Positions 32,444 through 45,916 are shown, counted from the stretch's first letter. The stretch: 64,000 bases of DNA from Coenobita brevimanus (GCA_032717465.1 CM064655.1:20774051-20838050), one strand, 5' to 3'. Made by a program: numbers and translations. Notes: generated by a model from the letters alone, not told the origin.

Positions 32444-33940
32444 GACTGCATATATACACGTTCGTCTTCACTCAAACACCTACCAAACACTATTAAATCA
32501 GAGTAATAAAGTGACGTACGACCAACAAAACTATCTGTAATAAAGGGTGTTACGGAGAACTGATTAGGATCATTTGTAAATATAGTTCAAGAAGGGATTT
32601 ATGATTAGAGTAGGATTAAATCTCACACAAATCCAGCTGGCCACCTAACCGGGTCAACCAGTAACTTCTAAAACGAAAAAAAAAAAAAATGCAAATGACA
32701 CAGTAGCCGGGTATTTGATTTTAATGTTTGCAATTGTCGTTCTCAACACAGATTCCATGATAATCCGTGATTCTTGGTTTTACTCCATGCCGACTCATCG
32801 GACTGGGGTGAGAATTTATATACTCTCTTCAGCTCAGGTTTGTGTATCGCTCCACGAATCACATTTATAAAGGATCCTAACTAATTTTTACAGCAAAGAC
32901 GTCTCTGTAACAGTTAACTTTTTAATACAGATCGTTATGATTTTCGCATCTTATCTATGTATGCATGTGCGTAGTGATTTAATTTCAATCAATCAATCAA
33001 TCAGTGCATCTATCTGAATGTATATCTACCTACCGACGGCACCTGGCTATCTATGGCCAGCCGCCTAATATGGGAGGGGGTGGCCAGAAAAAAAAAAAAA
33101 ATCGTCATGACACAGTGTGATGGAAATTTACTGCTATGGTTCGAAGTTTATCAAAAAAAAAAAAAAAAAAAAAAAAATGATAAGGAACTTGTATACCTAC
33201 CGGCCCACAGCACGTAACGTGCGGGTTGGTTATAAAAAAAATTCACCGATTGGAAGAACAAAAAGCAAATAAATGAGGTTGTTGAAGAAAGAGGATAAGG
33301 TGGCGGTTCCCGAGACGTGCACATGATGGTTTCTGAATGTGGTCCTTACTATAGTTTAATAAAGACTAAGAGACCCGACAGAGTGTTTAGAGGGTGGAGT
33401 GTCGGTCAGGTGTCTTAGTAAGCGCTGTCGATACGAATGTGAATGTTGGAAGAAATAGTTGAGATGATGTTAATTACTGTGTCAGACCTGCCAACGTGCG
33501 TATAGGGTGAAGGGTTGTCTTGCTTACTGTTTTAGCATGTGCTGTGGTTAAGGCTGTGATGTGGACATTGTAACATCACTGAGGTGGTGTCCCGGCCGAG
33601 ATGCAAGCGGGGAGGTAGCAGTCGAGCTATTTTGTTCTTATTTTTGTTGTTGTTGGTAATGCTGCGTTTGTCTGAATAGTTTTTGTTTAGAAATTTTACT
33701 CAAGACTAAGCAGACTCACAACAATGACCTCTTTAGCACAGGGGAGTTCTATGTATTTAATTTTTGCTATCTCTCCAGACGTTTATATTCACCTGACAAG
33801 AGATGTTTTGAATTGAAAGGTTAGATACGGCCTTCACCAACATCTTCACTTCAACTTAAATAATTTGGTAAGTCTGATTAACATGAAAGATATGTCCTCA
33901 AGTTGAAGGTGTTAATACAATTGAGACGTTGTTGTAATGT
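32444..33940. other. No gene; unique DNA with poly-A tracts
   Basis: Poly-A runs at 32680-32690, 33089-33102 and 33153-33177, and an AATC run near 32988-33004. A CCAGACGTTTATATTCACCTGAC string near 33776 belongs to the scattered repeat. No exon recognised. Confidence 0.5.
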
Positions 33941-34860
33941 AGGTTGAAAGGCGTGGACGACAGTACTGATGTGGGTGAACGGGTGGTGAGAGAGTGGGTG
34001 TTGAACTGTGTGTAGGCGAGAGAGTGAAAGTGTGAGAATTTGTGAAAGTGTAGGTGAGGAGGTGGTGATGAGAGGGTAGGGAAGAGAGGGTGTAGCTGTT
34101 TGTGCGTGGCTGAAAGGGTGGGATGAGTATGTGGGTGAAACAGTGGGTGCAAGAGGGTACGTGGATGAGAAGCTGTATGTGAAGGAGCGGAGGAAGGAGG
34201 ATGTGGGTGAGAGGGTGGGAGAAGCGAGGGAAGCAGTGAGTGAGCAACAGGTGCCATTTGGCTATGCACCAAAGTACGAGCAAATCAGGGAAAAAGTAGG
34301 TGATTGGTGTGGGTGTGGGCGTACGTGTATGACTAAGGGTGGGGAGGGGGGGTCCGTGGGGGTGGAGGGGTGGAGTGGTTGGTATGAAAGGCTAGTGTGG
34401 ATGCAAGTGCCTGTCTAAGGGTGAAGGGGGTACATGAGTGTGGAGAGGTGGGAAGAGGTGGAGAGGAGAGGTGAGTGACGGTATGGGGGAGGGGTGAGTG
34501 ATGATATAGGGGTGGATGTGGATGAGGGAGGGTGGACAGTAAGGTGAACAAAGGGGGGAAGTGAGAGTGAAGAGGTGAGTGGGAGTGGAGGGTAGAGTGA
34601 ATGTAGAGGTGAGTGAGGGAGTAAGGTTGGGTAGAGGATGACGATGGGCGAGGTGGAAAGGGGCGAGGGCGAGGTGGAAAGGGGCGAGGGTGAAGGGGTG
34701 AGTGGACAAGGGTGAAGAGGTGAGTGGACAAGGGCGAAGGGGTGAATGGAAGAGGGTTGAGTGAGTGGAGGGGTGAGGGGTGGAGGGAGAAGGTGGTAAT
34801 GGAGGGCTGATGGTAATGAAAAGATGATACTGATGAATGTTGGTGGTGCATGGTGGATGA
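33941..34860. repeat. Purine-rich GTGAGGG cryptic minisatellite
   Basis: The plus strand is built of GTGGGTG, GAGAGGGTG and AAGGGGTGAGTGGA-like strings. Local exact repeats are visible, e.g. GAGGTGGAAAGGGGCGAGGG at 34651 and 34672, and GGTGAGTGGACAAGGG twice near 34697-34735. The long Ser/Pro/His-rich frames on the minus strand translate this and have no domain. Confidence 0.7.
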
Positions 34861-36031
<1,171 letters not shown>

Positions 36032-36043
36032 TGAGGCGAGGAG

Positions 36044-36230
36044 GCTGAGGAAGTGCGTGTGTGTGGGTGTGGATGTGGGTATGGCAGAAAGCTGAGGAAG
36101 TGCATACGTGTGGATGTGGGTGTAGATGTGGAAGAAGGCTGAGGAAGTGCATATGTGTGGGTGTGAGTGTGGGTGTGGAAGAAGGCTGAGGAGGTGCGTA
36201 TGTGTGGATGTACGGCGAAGGATCGGTTAT
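36044..36230. repeat. 47-bp minisatellite, four copies
   Basis: Units begin GCTGAGGA(A/G)GTGCGTA-like at 36044, 36091, 36138 and 36185: exactly 47 bp apart. The unit contains GTGTGGGTGTGG, suggesting that it grew out of the edge of the adjacent TG tract. Confidence 0.9.
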
Positions 36231-37315
36231 AAGGCTAGAAAGTACAGTTATGGCCATATTTAAGCATACACTTCTTCATGATACATTAAGAAACAGTGAA
36301 CAATGACTTTCAAAGCCCAGTGATGTGATTTTCAAAGTCCAACAAACATTTCAGGATATTTCGCAAGGAATTCTTCATTGCTGGACTCTAAACTGTAGCG
36401 ATATTACTTCTCGCAGCTATACATGTAACAAGGTGTGGGTGCGTGTGGGTCGGAGTTGAGTGGATGCAGATGTCTGGGTGTGGATAAGTGGATTCAGATA
36501 AGCCTGTGTGTATGTGTGCGGGTGGGTGTGGGTGCTGGTGTGGGTGCAAGTGTGTCTGGGTGGGGAGGAGGTCAAGTATGCGTTAGGGCAAGGAGTGAGA
36601 AATGATTGATATGGGCAGATATAAGGAAGCCAGGAAGGGGAGAGAAGGATGCAGGTACCGGGATAGTGATTGGAGGAAATGGGAAGGTAGAGAGGCGAGA
36701 TGAAAACGAGTGAGAACAGAAAAGTGGGCAGGTATGTGCGGGTCATGGGGGAAAGTGAGGGGAAAGAAAGGTACGAACTGAATGGTAGTGGAGGCGTAAG
36801 TAATAGCGAAGTAATAGAGCAGGAGCAGAGGAGTGAAAAAAAACGTAGAGGGGCTCGGGAAATGAAGACGTAGAAATATAGTGTGGAGTAGGGACAGGGA
36901 AGAGGGAAATGAGTGAAATGAAAGAGAGAGATAGGGATGAGAGTCAGGGACGGAATAGAAGAATAATGTAGTACAGTGGTGGTAGAAAAGCGAGCAAGGA
37001 GAAAAGAATAAAAAGGGAAGCAGGTGTAAGGAGGCCATAGAGGAAAAAGGAGGAAGAGAGAGATGAGGGTGAAGGAAGCAAGGCAACAGGGGGGTGGGGG
37101 GATAATGGAAGAGGAGGAACTGGGGGGAAGGGTGGGCGGGGACTGGGGAAAGGGTGGGAGGGGGCGATGAGTATTTGTGTTAGGTGAGGAGGAAAAGCCC
37201 CCCCTCCCAACTCCACCCTACCCCACCCCACCCCACCTGCACACTAACCTAACCCTCACTGCACTTAACGATTCACATTTTATATTATGCTTCCACTTCG
37301 CCTTTTGCATGTTTT
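36231..37315. repeat. Unique DNA, then GT- and purine-rich cryptic repeats
   Basis: 36231-36415 looks unique. 36420-36560 is GTGTGGGTG-rich. 36560-37190 is A/G-rich on the plus strand, ending in CCCCACCCCACCCC near 37205-37225 and a poly-T at 37312-37327. Minus-strand Ser/Pro-rich frames here are not called. Confidence 0.55.
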
Positions 37316-37329
37316 TTTTTTTTTTTTAC

Positions 37330-38520
37330 CCATGGCCGACACAACACTACTAGTCCATTCCAGTGAACTTTATATTATTTCATTTAACTGTAGGGGATGA
37401 TATAACACTTACATGCACGCACCAAAACGCAAACACAGCTGCATACATCATTCAACCTTACCTCAACACACTACACGAATGGCTCACCAAAAACAGGCTC
37501 AAAATAGCTCCAGCCAAATCTACAGTGACTCTTCTCACAAACTGGACAGCAGAACACAGTCACATCCCACATCTCACCATAAACAACACTCCCCTACCAC
37601 AATCCTTGGTGTAACATACAATACATCAATGTCATTTAAACAACACATCACAAACATTAAAAATAAAATAACACCAAAACTCAATGCTCTGAGGTCACTT
37701 TCCCATACAACATTCGGACACAACAAAGAAACTACCACCACAGTATACAAACAATACATAAGTTCAGTGATGAAATATGCAAGCCCTGCCTGGGCGTCTA
37801 ACCTCACCAAAACACACTACAACACTCTACACACCATACAGAACAAGGCCCTAAACATAATCACAGGCTGTACAGCTACTACACCCACAGACCACCTATA
37901 TCAAGAAGCCAAAGTCCTCAAAGTCAAGGATCACCTAGACATGAGAGGCACCCAGTTTCTTGCTGCAGCCTCCATAAACCCACAACATCCACTACAGTAC
38001 ATGGCAGCACATCCACCCACACCAAGGAACATCAAAACAACACCCAGCACACGATACCATACCCAAATACTGTCATCTCTCCCCCCTCGCCCACCTTAGA
38101 CCAGCTTCCAGAAGCATATCCACACTCAGATCACTCGCCGCTCCATTCAGTCACTTAAAGATAACACACAGCTGCATGCACGGCCTCCTGACATCCACCC
38201 TTCTGAATCCTATCTTCCTCGTGAGGACAGGGTCCACCTGGCCAGGCTGAGATGTGGGCACCATCCAGCCCTCTTAAGCTAACAGAAGAGGCTGGATGAC
38301 TACATCGCTGATGCCTGTTCAGGATGCAACACAGCACCCCATACTATTAAGCACATTATGGGAGACTGCATTGAACACAATCACCTACGCCAACAACACA
38401 ACATACACTCTTTGAGAGCGCTGTGGGAAAGCCCGGTCTCTGCCATGGGCTTCCTAAGGGACTCGGGGCTGTTCGGCCAGACTGCCTAGGGAACAACAAC
38501 TACTACTACTACTACTACTG
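37330..38520 (+). mobile_element. 5'-truncated Jockey-like LINE, reverse transcriptase C-terminus
   Basis: This piece begins near the reverse transcriptase active site (VGDDITLTCTH, where a Y/F-A-D-D box is expected), so the whole 5' part is gone. It then shows RLKIAPAKSTVTLL, ILGVTYNTSMSFKQHI-type (partly in the next frame), KYASPAWAS and IQNKALNIITG, all usual after the catalytic box in Jockey-clade elements. Near 38290-38400 a C-x2-C...H...C cluster (CSGCN, HTIKHIMGDC) resembles the C-terminal zinc knuckle of such proteins. Breaks: a frameshift near 37605, loss of frame after 38099, and a TAA at about 38278. The 3' end is an ACT run (38497-38519) acting as a tail. Many similar copies are expected in decapod genomes. 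Confidence 0.8.
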
Positions 38521-39070
38521 TAGGGGAATCCAAGGAGCCTAGTGTTAAAACAAGTACTAATAATCCTCTTACGGTTTGGCCATCTCTAGTGTTTCATTCC
38601 ACCTGATGTCAGACGATTTTATTCAGCTGAGTGTGAGTCACAGGAGCTTGAGTGTTGCCTGTTCTTTATTATTTTTTACATTCTCCCCTTTTTCAATATT
38701 TACACCCAACTACCTCTGATTATAATGCTTTTCTCTAATTCAGCAAGTAGTTATTGCATATTTGTTTGTTTTTTATTTTATTTTTTTAAATATGTACACG
38801 TCCTCTGTCCCATATTGTGTCAAACTTTCATTACTATTATTTATCAAGCTGTTTTTAGTAACTATTATTATCTTTATTAAACTCTCTAGAGTCAAAGGTT
38901 GTTGCACGTGGGATTTTACGGGACAGTTATTAGCGTACCGCCCGTCTCTTTCAGGCTCATAGTCGCGAAATTCATTGATTCAGACATAACTCTTTATGAA
39001 GAGGTAAGCCTTTTTCATTTTATTCAGGCAGTTTTCGGAATATTTACTTCAACTTTCGAGCACTGACTTC

Positions 39071-39157
<87 letters not shown>

Positions 39158-39454
39158 AAGTACCGGGTACACCTCCAAGTATCCTTTAAGTATAGTCTTG
39201 TTATGATAATAAACATTTCTTTGCCTCTACCATATCCTGTTTTTTTTTTTTTCCACGTTGTTTTCTCGTACAATCTCCTTTACTAACATGTACACCACTT
39301 TACTTGATTTCTCCAGCGTCTTCTCGTGTTCCTCCCCTCTTTTCAACTTTTATAAACAGCTTTTATGGCGAGTTTTTCTTTTTGCTGTTATTCACACCAC
39401 CTGCCATTCATCCTTTTGCTTCTAGACAGCTTTCCTTATAAATGTAATATAAGT
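38521..39454. other. No gene; CA tract and repeat fragment
   Basis: A reversed copy of the scattered repeat (CAGACGATTTTATTCAGCTGA, about 38609-38629) and a (CA)n tract at 39073-39155. The rest is AT-rich and shows no gene. Confidence 0.55.
39073..39155. repeat. (CA)n microsatellite
   Basis: Uninterrupted CA run of 83 bp. Confidence 0.97.
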
Positions 39455-39538
39455 CAATCTATCTATTGCCAGACGCCTCAATCCCGTTTGGGGTGGCCAC
39501 AAACAAATCGCCTCCAAGTCGCCCTGTCCCCCGCCATT

Positions 39539-41388
39539 TCACTGCCCTGCTCCCAACTCAACCCCCCCCTCTCTCATATACCTCTCCACCCCATCCCTCC
39601 ATCTCATCCTCGGCCTCCCCCTCCTTCTTCCCCCCTCCACCCCACTCACATACACTCTCTTCGTCAGTCTTTCACCCTCCATCCTCTCCACATGGCCAAA
39701 CCACCCCAGTGTGTTCCTCATAACGCTTCCTATCACATCCACATCAACACCACAACGCTCCTTTATATCCTCATTCGTCAGCCTGTCTCTTCATGTGACT
39801 CCACAGGCTCCTCTTAAATAACTTATTTCCACTGCTCTCACTCTTGACTTGTGTCCTTCCAACTACGTCCAAGCTTCACTTCCATACGTTAGAGTGGTAT
39901 CACAATACTGTCATGTAGTAACTTTTTCACTTCCGTGCTCACTTCCCTGTTTCTTATCACTGCTTTCAAAGAACCAGCAACCTTTCTTCCCTGCTGTACC
40001 CTTTCAAGGACTTCACCCTCCAAACCTCCATCCTTACTCATCACACTACCCAAGTACTTAAACGTACTCACATTTTCCAGTTCCTCACCAACCAACCTCG
40101 CTGTACATTCACTGACTTCACCTCTCTCAAAGACAATCACTTTACTCTTCCCTACATTCACCTTTAGATTCCGTTTCTTACACACTCTCCCAAACTCATC
40201 CACCAAGCCTTGCAGCTCCCCTTCGTCTTCACTCAACAACACAGTATCATCTGCAAACAACAGTACAGGGAGTTTCCAAACACTATCCTCTCTCACCAGG
40301 GCCACTCCAACATCCACTACCCTACCTTGTACCTCATTTATTACCCCATCCATGTACAGATTGAACAACCATGGAGACATGACACATCCCTGTTTCAACC
40401 CAACTTTCAAAGAGAAAAGTTCACTTAGTTCACCATCCACACGCACTGCAGCCTTCGCACCATCGTACATACTCCTCACAGCATTCAACAACTTCCCATC
40501 TACTCCATATATTCTTAACACTTTCCACAATCCTTGTCAATCCACCCTGTCATATGCTTTCTCCAAATCCATGAAAGCCGCATACAACTTCTTTCCCTTC
40601 TCTAGAAACTTTTCCACTAAAGATCTAAGAATGAATATCTGATCTACACAACCTCTTCCCTTCGTAAAGCCTCCCTGTTCTTCTCCAACTAATTCCTCTG
40701 TTCTTTCTCTAACTCTGTCAATAAGTATCCTACCATACACTTTTCCTATTACACTAAGAAGACAAATGCCGCTATGATTACCACACACTTCTTTTTCCCC
40801 TTTTCCTTTGTACAAGGGAATAATTATACCTGACTTCCAATCCTCCGGGACTCTACCTTCCTTCCAGGCCAATCTGCACATCTTCCACATCCATTCTACT
40901 ACTATCTCTCCCCCATGCTTCAGAATTTCACCACACACTACATCAATTCCTGGGGCTTTCCCTGATTTAACTTTCTTCATTGCTTCCACAACTTCTACTC
41001 GTATCCTACTGATTTCTTCCTGTCTTCTCACCTCCCTCCTTCTCCCAGCCATTCCCCAGCCACTTATACTCGCATTACTTCCATCCTCTATGTTCAACAA
41101 TTCCTTAAAGTGTTCTCTCCATCTGCTCACTTTTTCTCCCTTCTCCACTAGTAATCTACCATTTTTATCTTTCACTCCCATGCTAACTTCACTTCCACCC
41201 TGTCTTACTCTTTTCACCTCTTTCCGGAACATTTTCTTACGGTCCCTCCACTTTACACTCAAATTCCTTCCAAATTCCTCATCCACTCTCTTCTTACTCT
41301 CTCTTACTAATCTTTTCACCTCTCTCTTTCTTTCTACATATAACTCTCTCTTCCGCCTCTCAACTTCTTCCACGCCCCTATTTCTCAT
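39539..41388 (-). pseudogene. LINE reverse transcriptase, broken
   Basis: The frame 41388-40537 shows SGKAPGIDVVCGEILK, VPEDWKSGIIIPLYKGKG, GICLLSVIGKVYGRIL, EEQGGFTKGRGCVDQIF and the first catalytic Asp in AAFMDLEKAYDRVD. It is followed in the same frame by one TGA in place of a tryptophan codon, then 40530-39889 continues with GLKQGCVMSPWLFNLYMD, the catalytic box LFADDTVLLS and FKYLGSVMSKDGG. After a frameshift near 39890 the C-terminal block TLGWFGHVERM and GRRRGRPRMRWRDGV lies at 39742-39539. The block order and the FADD box identify an APE/RTE-like LINE; the exact clade needs a tree. Confidence 0.9.
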
Positions 41389-42475
41389 CCATCATTGTAT
41401 GCTTTCTTCTTTTGTGCCACAGCCTGTCTCACCTCTTCAGTCCACCACGCTGTTCCTTGCACCCCCCTCCGTCTTCTCTTCCTTCCACACACCACATCAC
41501 ATGCTGCACATATTCCTTCTGCAAATATCCTACACACACCTTCCACGTCTCCTATCTGCTCCAATTCATATTTGCCCAATCGTTCCTCCACTTCTCTCTT
41601 ATACTCTGCCTTTTTCTCATCCTCTTGTAAGCTTTCCACTCTCCTTGCAACTACTCCTTCCTCTCGTCTTTCCCTTCTTCTATTCTTCCATCTTACTTGA
41701 ATCCTAATTCTGGCCACCACCAAGTAGTGGTCAGAAAGTTCACTCCCCCAACCTCTATAAGCTCTTGCATCCATTACACATCTTCACATCCTTTCAACTA
41801 CACACACAATCAATCATTGCCTTCCTTTCATTCAGTTCACCACCAACCCTTCTCATCACTGGCCAAGTATACCTGTGGATCATTTTATGCCTGAAGAGGG
41901 TATTGGCTATCACCAACCCCCTCCCAGCACAAATGTCCACTAACGCACTCCCATTCTCATCTATCTCAGCAGGCACACCCCACTCACCAACTATTCCATC
42001 CACCTTCACATTCCCAACTTTACCATTCATATCACCGATCAAAAACACTCTCTCATTCCTTCCAAACTTTTCCATGCACACTTCTACATTTGTCCAGAAC
42101 CCTTCTCTCACTCTTCTAGCACGATCTTGCGTTGGCGCATACACACACACAATCGCCCACATTTGTATTCCAAGTTTCAACTTTACCCACACAAGCCTTG
42201 ACCCAACTGATCCATACTGTCTTATGCTCTTCTTCCATCTTTTACTCACAACTATACATACTCCTTCTTTTGCCCTCTCATTTTCACCTACTCCTGCACA
42301 TATACCCCATCCATACTCTCATTCTCTCACACTTTCTCCTCTCCATTTTGTTTCAGTTATTCCACATACATCCACTTTCGCATCCTCAAGCACCTGGACA
42401 ATCTCTCTCTTTCACCTCATCATTCGCTCCTCTTACATTCCATGTACCCATTACCAAGTCCTTTGTCCGGTCCTT
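41385..42475 (-). pseudogene. LINE APE-type endonuclease region, broken
   Basis: The endonuclease nicks the genomic target. Near 42455 (minus) a GTWNVRG start block is readable, typical of the first beta strand of APE domains. The frame 42249-41794 shows VCVYAPTQ, FLIGDMNGKVG and RYTW, matching the central APE blocks. The next frame (41774-41385) has the last block, SELSDHYLVVARI with the catalytic SDH, then a basic linker (VRWKNRRRERRE) and WWTEEVRQAVAQKKKAY, which leads into reverse transcriptase. Frames are broken between 42475 and 42249, near 41790 (frameshift plus TGA), and near 41390. All catalytic blocks are recognisable, so decay is moderate. Confidence 0.85.
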
Positions 42476-42610
42476 GGTCGTCATCGTTTGGTCAGTCCTT
42501 GTCCGAGGCTTCTTGTTTGTTTTTTTAGTTAGTTGTTTTCCGGGGAGGGGTACTAACCCTCCGCCAACCCTTTTAGTCGCCTTTTACGACAAGCAGGGAT
42601 ACTGAGGGAG

Positions 42611-42820
42611 TATTCTTGAAAACCCCCCCTACCCCCAGGGGGTTAATGGATATAATTCCTGAAAAAAAAAAAATGATGTTTGCCAGTAAAACGCTTAAAA
42701 AATGCCACTATATAAATCGGGATAATATTTCCTGTTTAAATTATCTTCAGTAAGTTTAATATGCATACTAACCCCAGCCGTTTTCCGTTTCTCCTTACTT
42801 TCTTTTCGAGCCATCCATCA
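42611..42820. other. No gene; short unique spacer
   Basis: C-run and G-run DNA followed by AT-rich DNA between the LINE and the possible SINE. Confidence 0.5.
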
Positions 42821-42993
42821 TCCATCATCCAATCCTCCACTGCCCCATAAGGAGTGTAGGAGCCCGGGGCTGGGCAAGTTGGTCCCGACATTTAAGATGA
42901 GAGTGACAAGCCTCACTCACCCCTTGGATATAACCTACACAGGCTGAATCCGATTGAAGCGCCTTAATTACCCACTAAACCACCAGGCGCCAT
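42821..42993 (-). mobile_element. Possible tRNA-derived SINE
   Basis: Read on the minus strand from about 42992, it opens GGCGCCTGGTGGTTTAGTGG. TGGTTTAGTGG fits the RNA polymerase III A box, and GGTTATATCC about 46 bases later is a weak B box (GGTTCGANTCC). A tRNA-unrelated body follows (with GGGACCAACTTGCCC and GCCCCGGGCTCC), and the 3' end is a GGATGATGGATGATGG tail near 42820-42838. Size (about 170 bp), box spacing and tail are all SINE-like. The B box is poor and no target duplication was found. Confidence 0.5.
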
Positions 42994-43344
42994 AATTTGG
43001 TTATATGGTTACCACCCAGCGTAGTAAATGGTTTCCTGGTGTACAGGAAACTATTTGGCTTGTCATTCAGTGTAGAGTCACTCATGGGCAGAAGGAAGAG
43101 GAAAGAATGAAGGATAGAAAGACAGAAGAAGGAGTGCAAAGTCAACCGTAGGCAGAAGGAAGAGGAAAGAATGAAGGAAAGAGAGAAAGATGAGGAAGGA
43201 AGGAAAAGAGGAAAGGACAGATACCCTAAGCAACACTACATGGAGTGAGTGGATGGTGAGCGCCCCCACCGACCACTTTCTTTTTCTTTTAAAAATTCAA
43301 TTATCTGTTTCTTGTTCATCTGAGCACTTTTTAGGTTGATTCAT

Positions 43345-43375
<31 letters not shown>

Positions 43376-43457
43376 CCTCATTATTCTCTTTGTGAATATG
43401 CACATTTCATTATATAATTATCTGTCTTCCTTTTTCGAACTCTCTCTCCCTCTCTCT

Positions 43458-43503
<46 letters not shown>

Positions 43504-43910
43504 TCTCCTTTTATAAATGCTGCTGTTTCTATGGGCCAATCAAAACGTTAACTCTCACCATGATATCACATTTCCTATTTTGTTTTCTTTAATCGTTTAA
43601 TGCTCATGCTCTCTCTCTCTCTCTCTCTCTCTCTCTAACATTATTCAAAGCCTTAACTGTTTCATCTCTCCGATTTTTTCTTTAATTACTCCGCCCATCA
43701 CAGCACACGCATCAGACGGAATTCATAATATAGTAATTCACAATATAATACATGTTAAGCCTTAAATTGAAAAAGGTAAATTAAAGGGAGAAAGAATGTA
43801 TTGATTTTTAGGGTGAAAAGTGCTGAAGAATTTAAGGGAGATACGGATGATGAGTTGATTGAATAGAAATTAGGCAAAAGAAAAGTGAAGGTAAGGTCTC
43901 GGGATATTAA

Positions 43911-43969
<59 letters not shown>

Positions 43970-44345
43970 TTTCAAAACACAGGTGTATCATTAATATAAT
44001 CTTTCTAGCCAACCATATAACCTCATTATAAACCAATAATTCTCTTCATATTTGTACTTCCTTTACGTTCCTACACCACGACCTCTCCCTCCTCTCCGTC
44101 ACCTTCCCTTCCCTCCTCCCTTATTCCCCTCTTCAATTTCCTCTCTTCCTCCTCCTCCTTATATGTCCTCCTAGGCTTTCTCTTTATCTCTTACTTTTTC
44201 CTCTTCCATCCCCCTCATTATTCCCCTCCCTTCCCTCTCCTTCATACCCCCACCCTTCTCCTCCCCCCTCCCTCTACCCCACCCACCAACCACAAGCATC
44301 CCTCGCATTAGTACAAAGTGAAAGTCTGGTTTATTGTATCTCAAA
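42994..44345. other. No gene; CT/GA microsatellites
   Basis: GGAAGAGG direct repeats at 43087-43210 (two copies of about 65 bp starting GGGCAGAAGGAAGAGGAAAG and GTAGGCAGAAGGAAGAGG). CT tracts at 43342-43376, 43440-43508 and 43611-43635; GA tract 43914-43964; CCCTCC-rich DNA 44080-44280. No gene. Confidence 0.6.
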
Positions 44346-44880
44346 TTTAATAGTTAAGCGAAGGATGTCTTGGAGTCGGTGGTGAGGGGAGAGAGGTGAA
44401 GTGTGGGGTGAGGGGAAGAGAGATGTGAGGAGTCAGAGGGAGAAGGGAGACTGTGGGGGTCTAAAAGGGGGGGGGGCTGGTAGGGGAGAGAGTGAGGGTT
44501 GGGAGCACTGATGGAAGAAGGGTGAGAGGGTAGGAGTGAGGGAGAGAGAGAGTGAAGGCATGGAGAAAAGGGGCTGAGGGCTGGGGAGCGTAGGTAAGGG
44601 CAGGAAAGAATGGGGGTGAGACTTGTAGGAGGGGTGGGGAGGGGAGGGGCCGCTGTGTTAGGGGACGGGAAAGTGAGAGCTTTGGGAGAACAGGGGGAGG
44701 GGTAGAGGGAGAGATGGGGAGGGTAGAGCGGGAGCTGAAGAGGGTAGACGGGGACCTGAGGAGGGTAGAGGGAGAACTGAAGAGGGTAGGGGGAGAGCTG
44801 ACGAGGGTAGAGGGAGACCTGAAGAGGGTAAGGGGACACCTAAGGCGTTCTGGTGGGAAGGTAGAGGGGCGTCACGAGGC
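44346..44880. repeat. Purine-rich tract with a 21-bp minisatellite
   Basis: 44346-44700 is degenerate GAGGGG/GGGTGAG on the plus strand. About 44706-44832 holds five to six units of 21 bp (GGGTAGAGGGAGAACTGAAGA and variants). Being a multiple of three, the units translate on the minus strand as a heptapeptide repeat (YPLQVSL-like), but the flanking frame is low-complexity and I do not call a gene. Confidence 0.75.
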
Positions 44881-45916
44881 AGTGTAGTTACTTATGCAAG
44901 GGGAGAGGAAGAGGCCGTGTCTGGGCACCCCCTGGTTGTGTGCAGCAAGGATTATTAAGGCGGGGAGGAAGGGTTTTCAAGGCAAGTATTCTAAGATGGC
45001 CAGGCTTTGTTATGGTAGATTTATTAACATGGACAGGTTAGTTGGGACGGTTTTATTAAGGTGTGAGGGAGGGGTTATTAAGGAAGCTACGATAAGTCGG
45101 CCACGGTTTATTAGGTAGATATACAGTATTAACATGGACAGGTTTGTTAACAGAGGAACAGTTTTATTAAGAAGGGAGTTACAGTACGGAGGGATGATAA
45201 AACGAGCCCTTCAAGCCAAGATACGCATTCTTTTTTTTATTCAGCGTAATGCCACACGATATTCTACACCTTTAAGACGTCCCTGGGTTACCATTTGGAC
45301 TGTCAACCCCTTACCTCCAGTGACGTATCTTTCATTTAATTTTGCTTCCAGGAATAATCTTCATCTCAGGGGAAATTAGAATTGGAGGGGTTCAATACAG
45401 CCACAGAACCCTAAATTACGAAGCCAGGTTCTTTATCCTCGACCCAAATCGCGATAGTATTTTACGTTTACGGCGCTCCAGGTGTCGCTCCAGCATAATA
45501 AAATCCCATAACGTTAACCGCAATAAAATACAAAGCAGGCAATTAGCAGCCAGGTGGTTCAGGTGAGGACGATCAACAGATACAAAGAATACAAAGAAAT
45601 ATAATGTTCTCGAGTTGATAGGGTTAAGGTGATATCAATAAAGTACAGAAGATATTGAATCTGCGATATTCTCAACCTCGTCGTCTTATCCATCACCTTA
45701 TTAAAAAGTATCAATAAAGGAATGGTATATCAAGGAAGTATTTGCATAGGAACCGTTTACTGAAGAAAGGATATTAACATGCGTAGGGCTTATTTACATT
45801 ATCAGCATGAAAAGAGCTTGATGATAGGGGTACAGCTGCTAATGAGTGGGTTTCTCATGGGGTGATGGGGCTAATGAGGGAAGAGATGGCCAGATAGCGA
45901 AATGGAGGTGGCTGTT

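Larger units (their letters stand above)
39455..42610 (-). mobile_element. Near full-length LINE (APE endonuclease + RT), decayed
   Basis: Read on the minus strand, it runs from a 5' leader near 42605 (containing AAAGGCGACTAAAAGGG and GGCGGAGGG) to a short GATA-type tail near 39455-39466, about 3.15 kb. It has the usual two-domain single protein: an APE-type endonuclease followed by a reverse transcriptase. The tail of short tandem repeats instead of poly(A) fits RTE-like elements. The 5' region is retained, unlike in the two other LINEs of the window, so this copy inserted at near full length and then decayed. Confidence 0.85.

Noticed and set aside
40808..42605. Plus-strand frames of up to 299 codons across 39935-42605
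   Set aside because: They are antisense shadows of the minus-strand LINE, whose reverse transcriptase and endonuclease motifs are clear.
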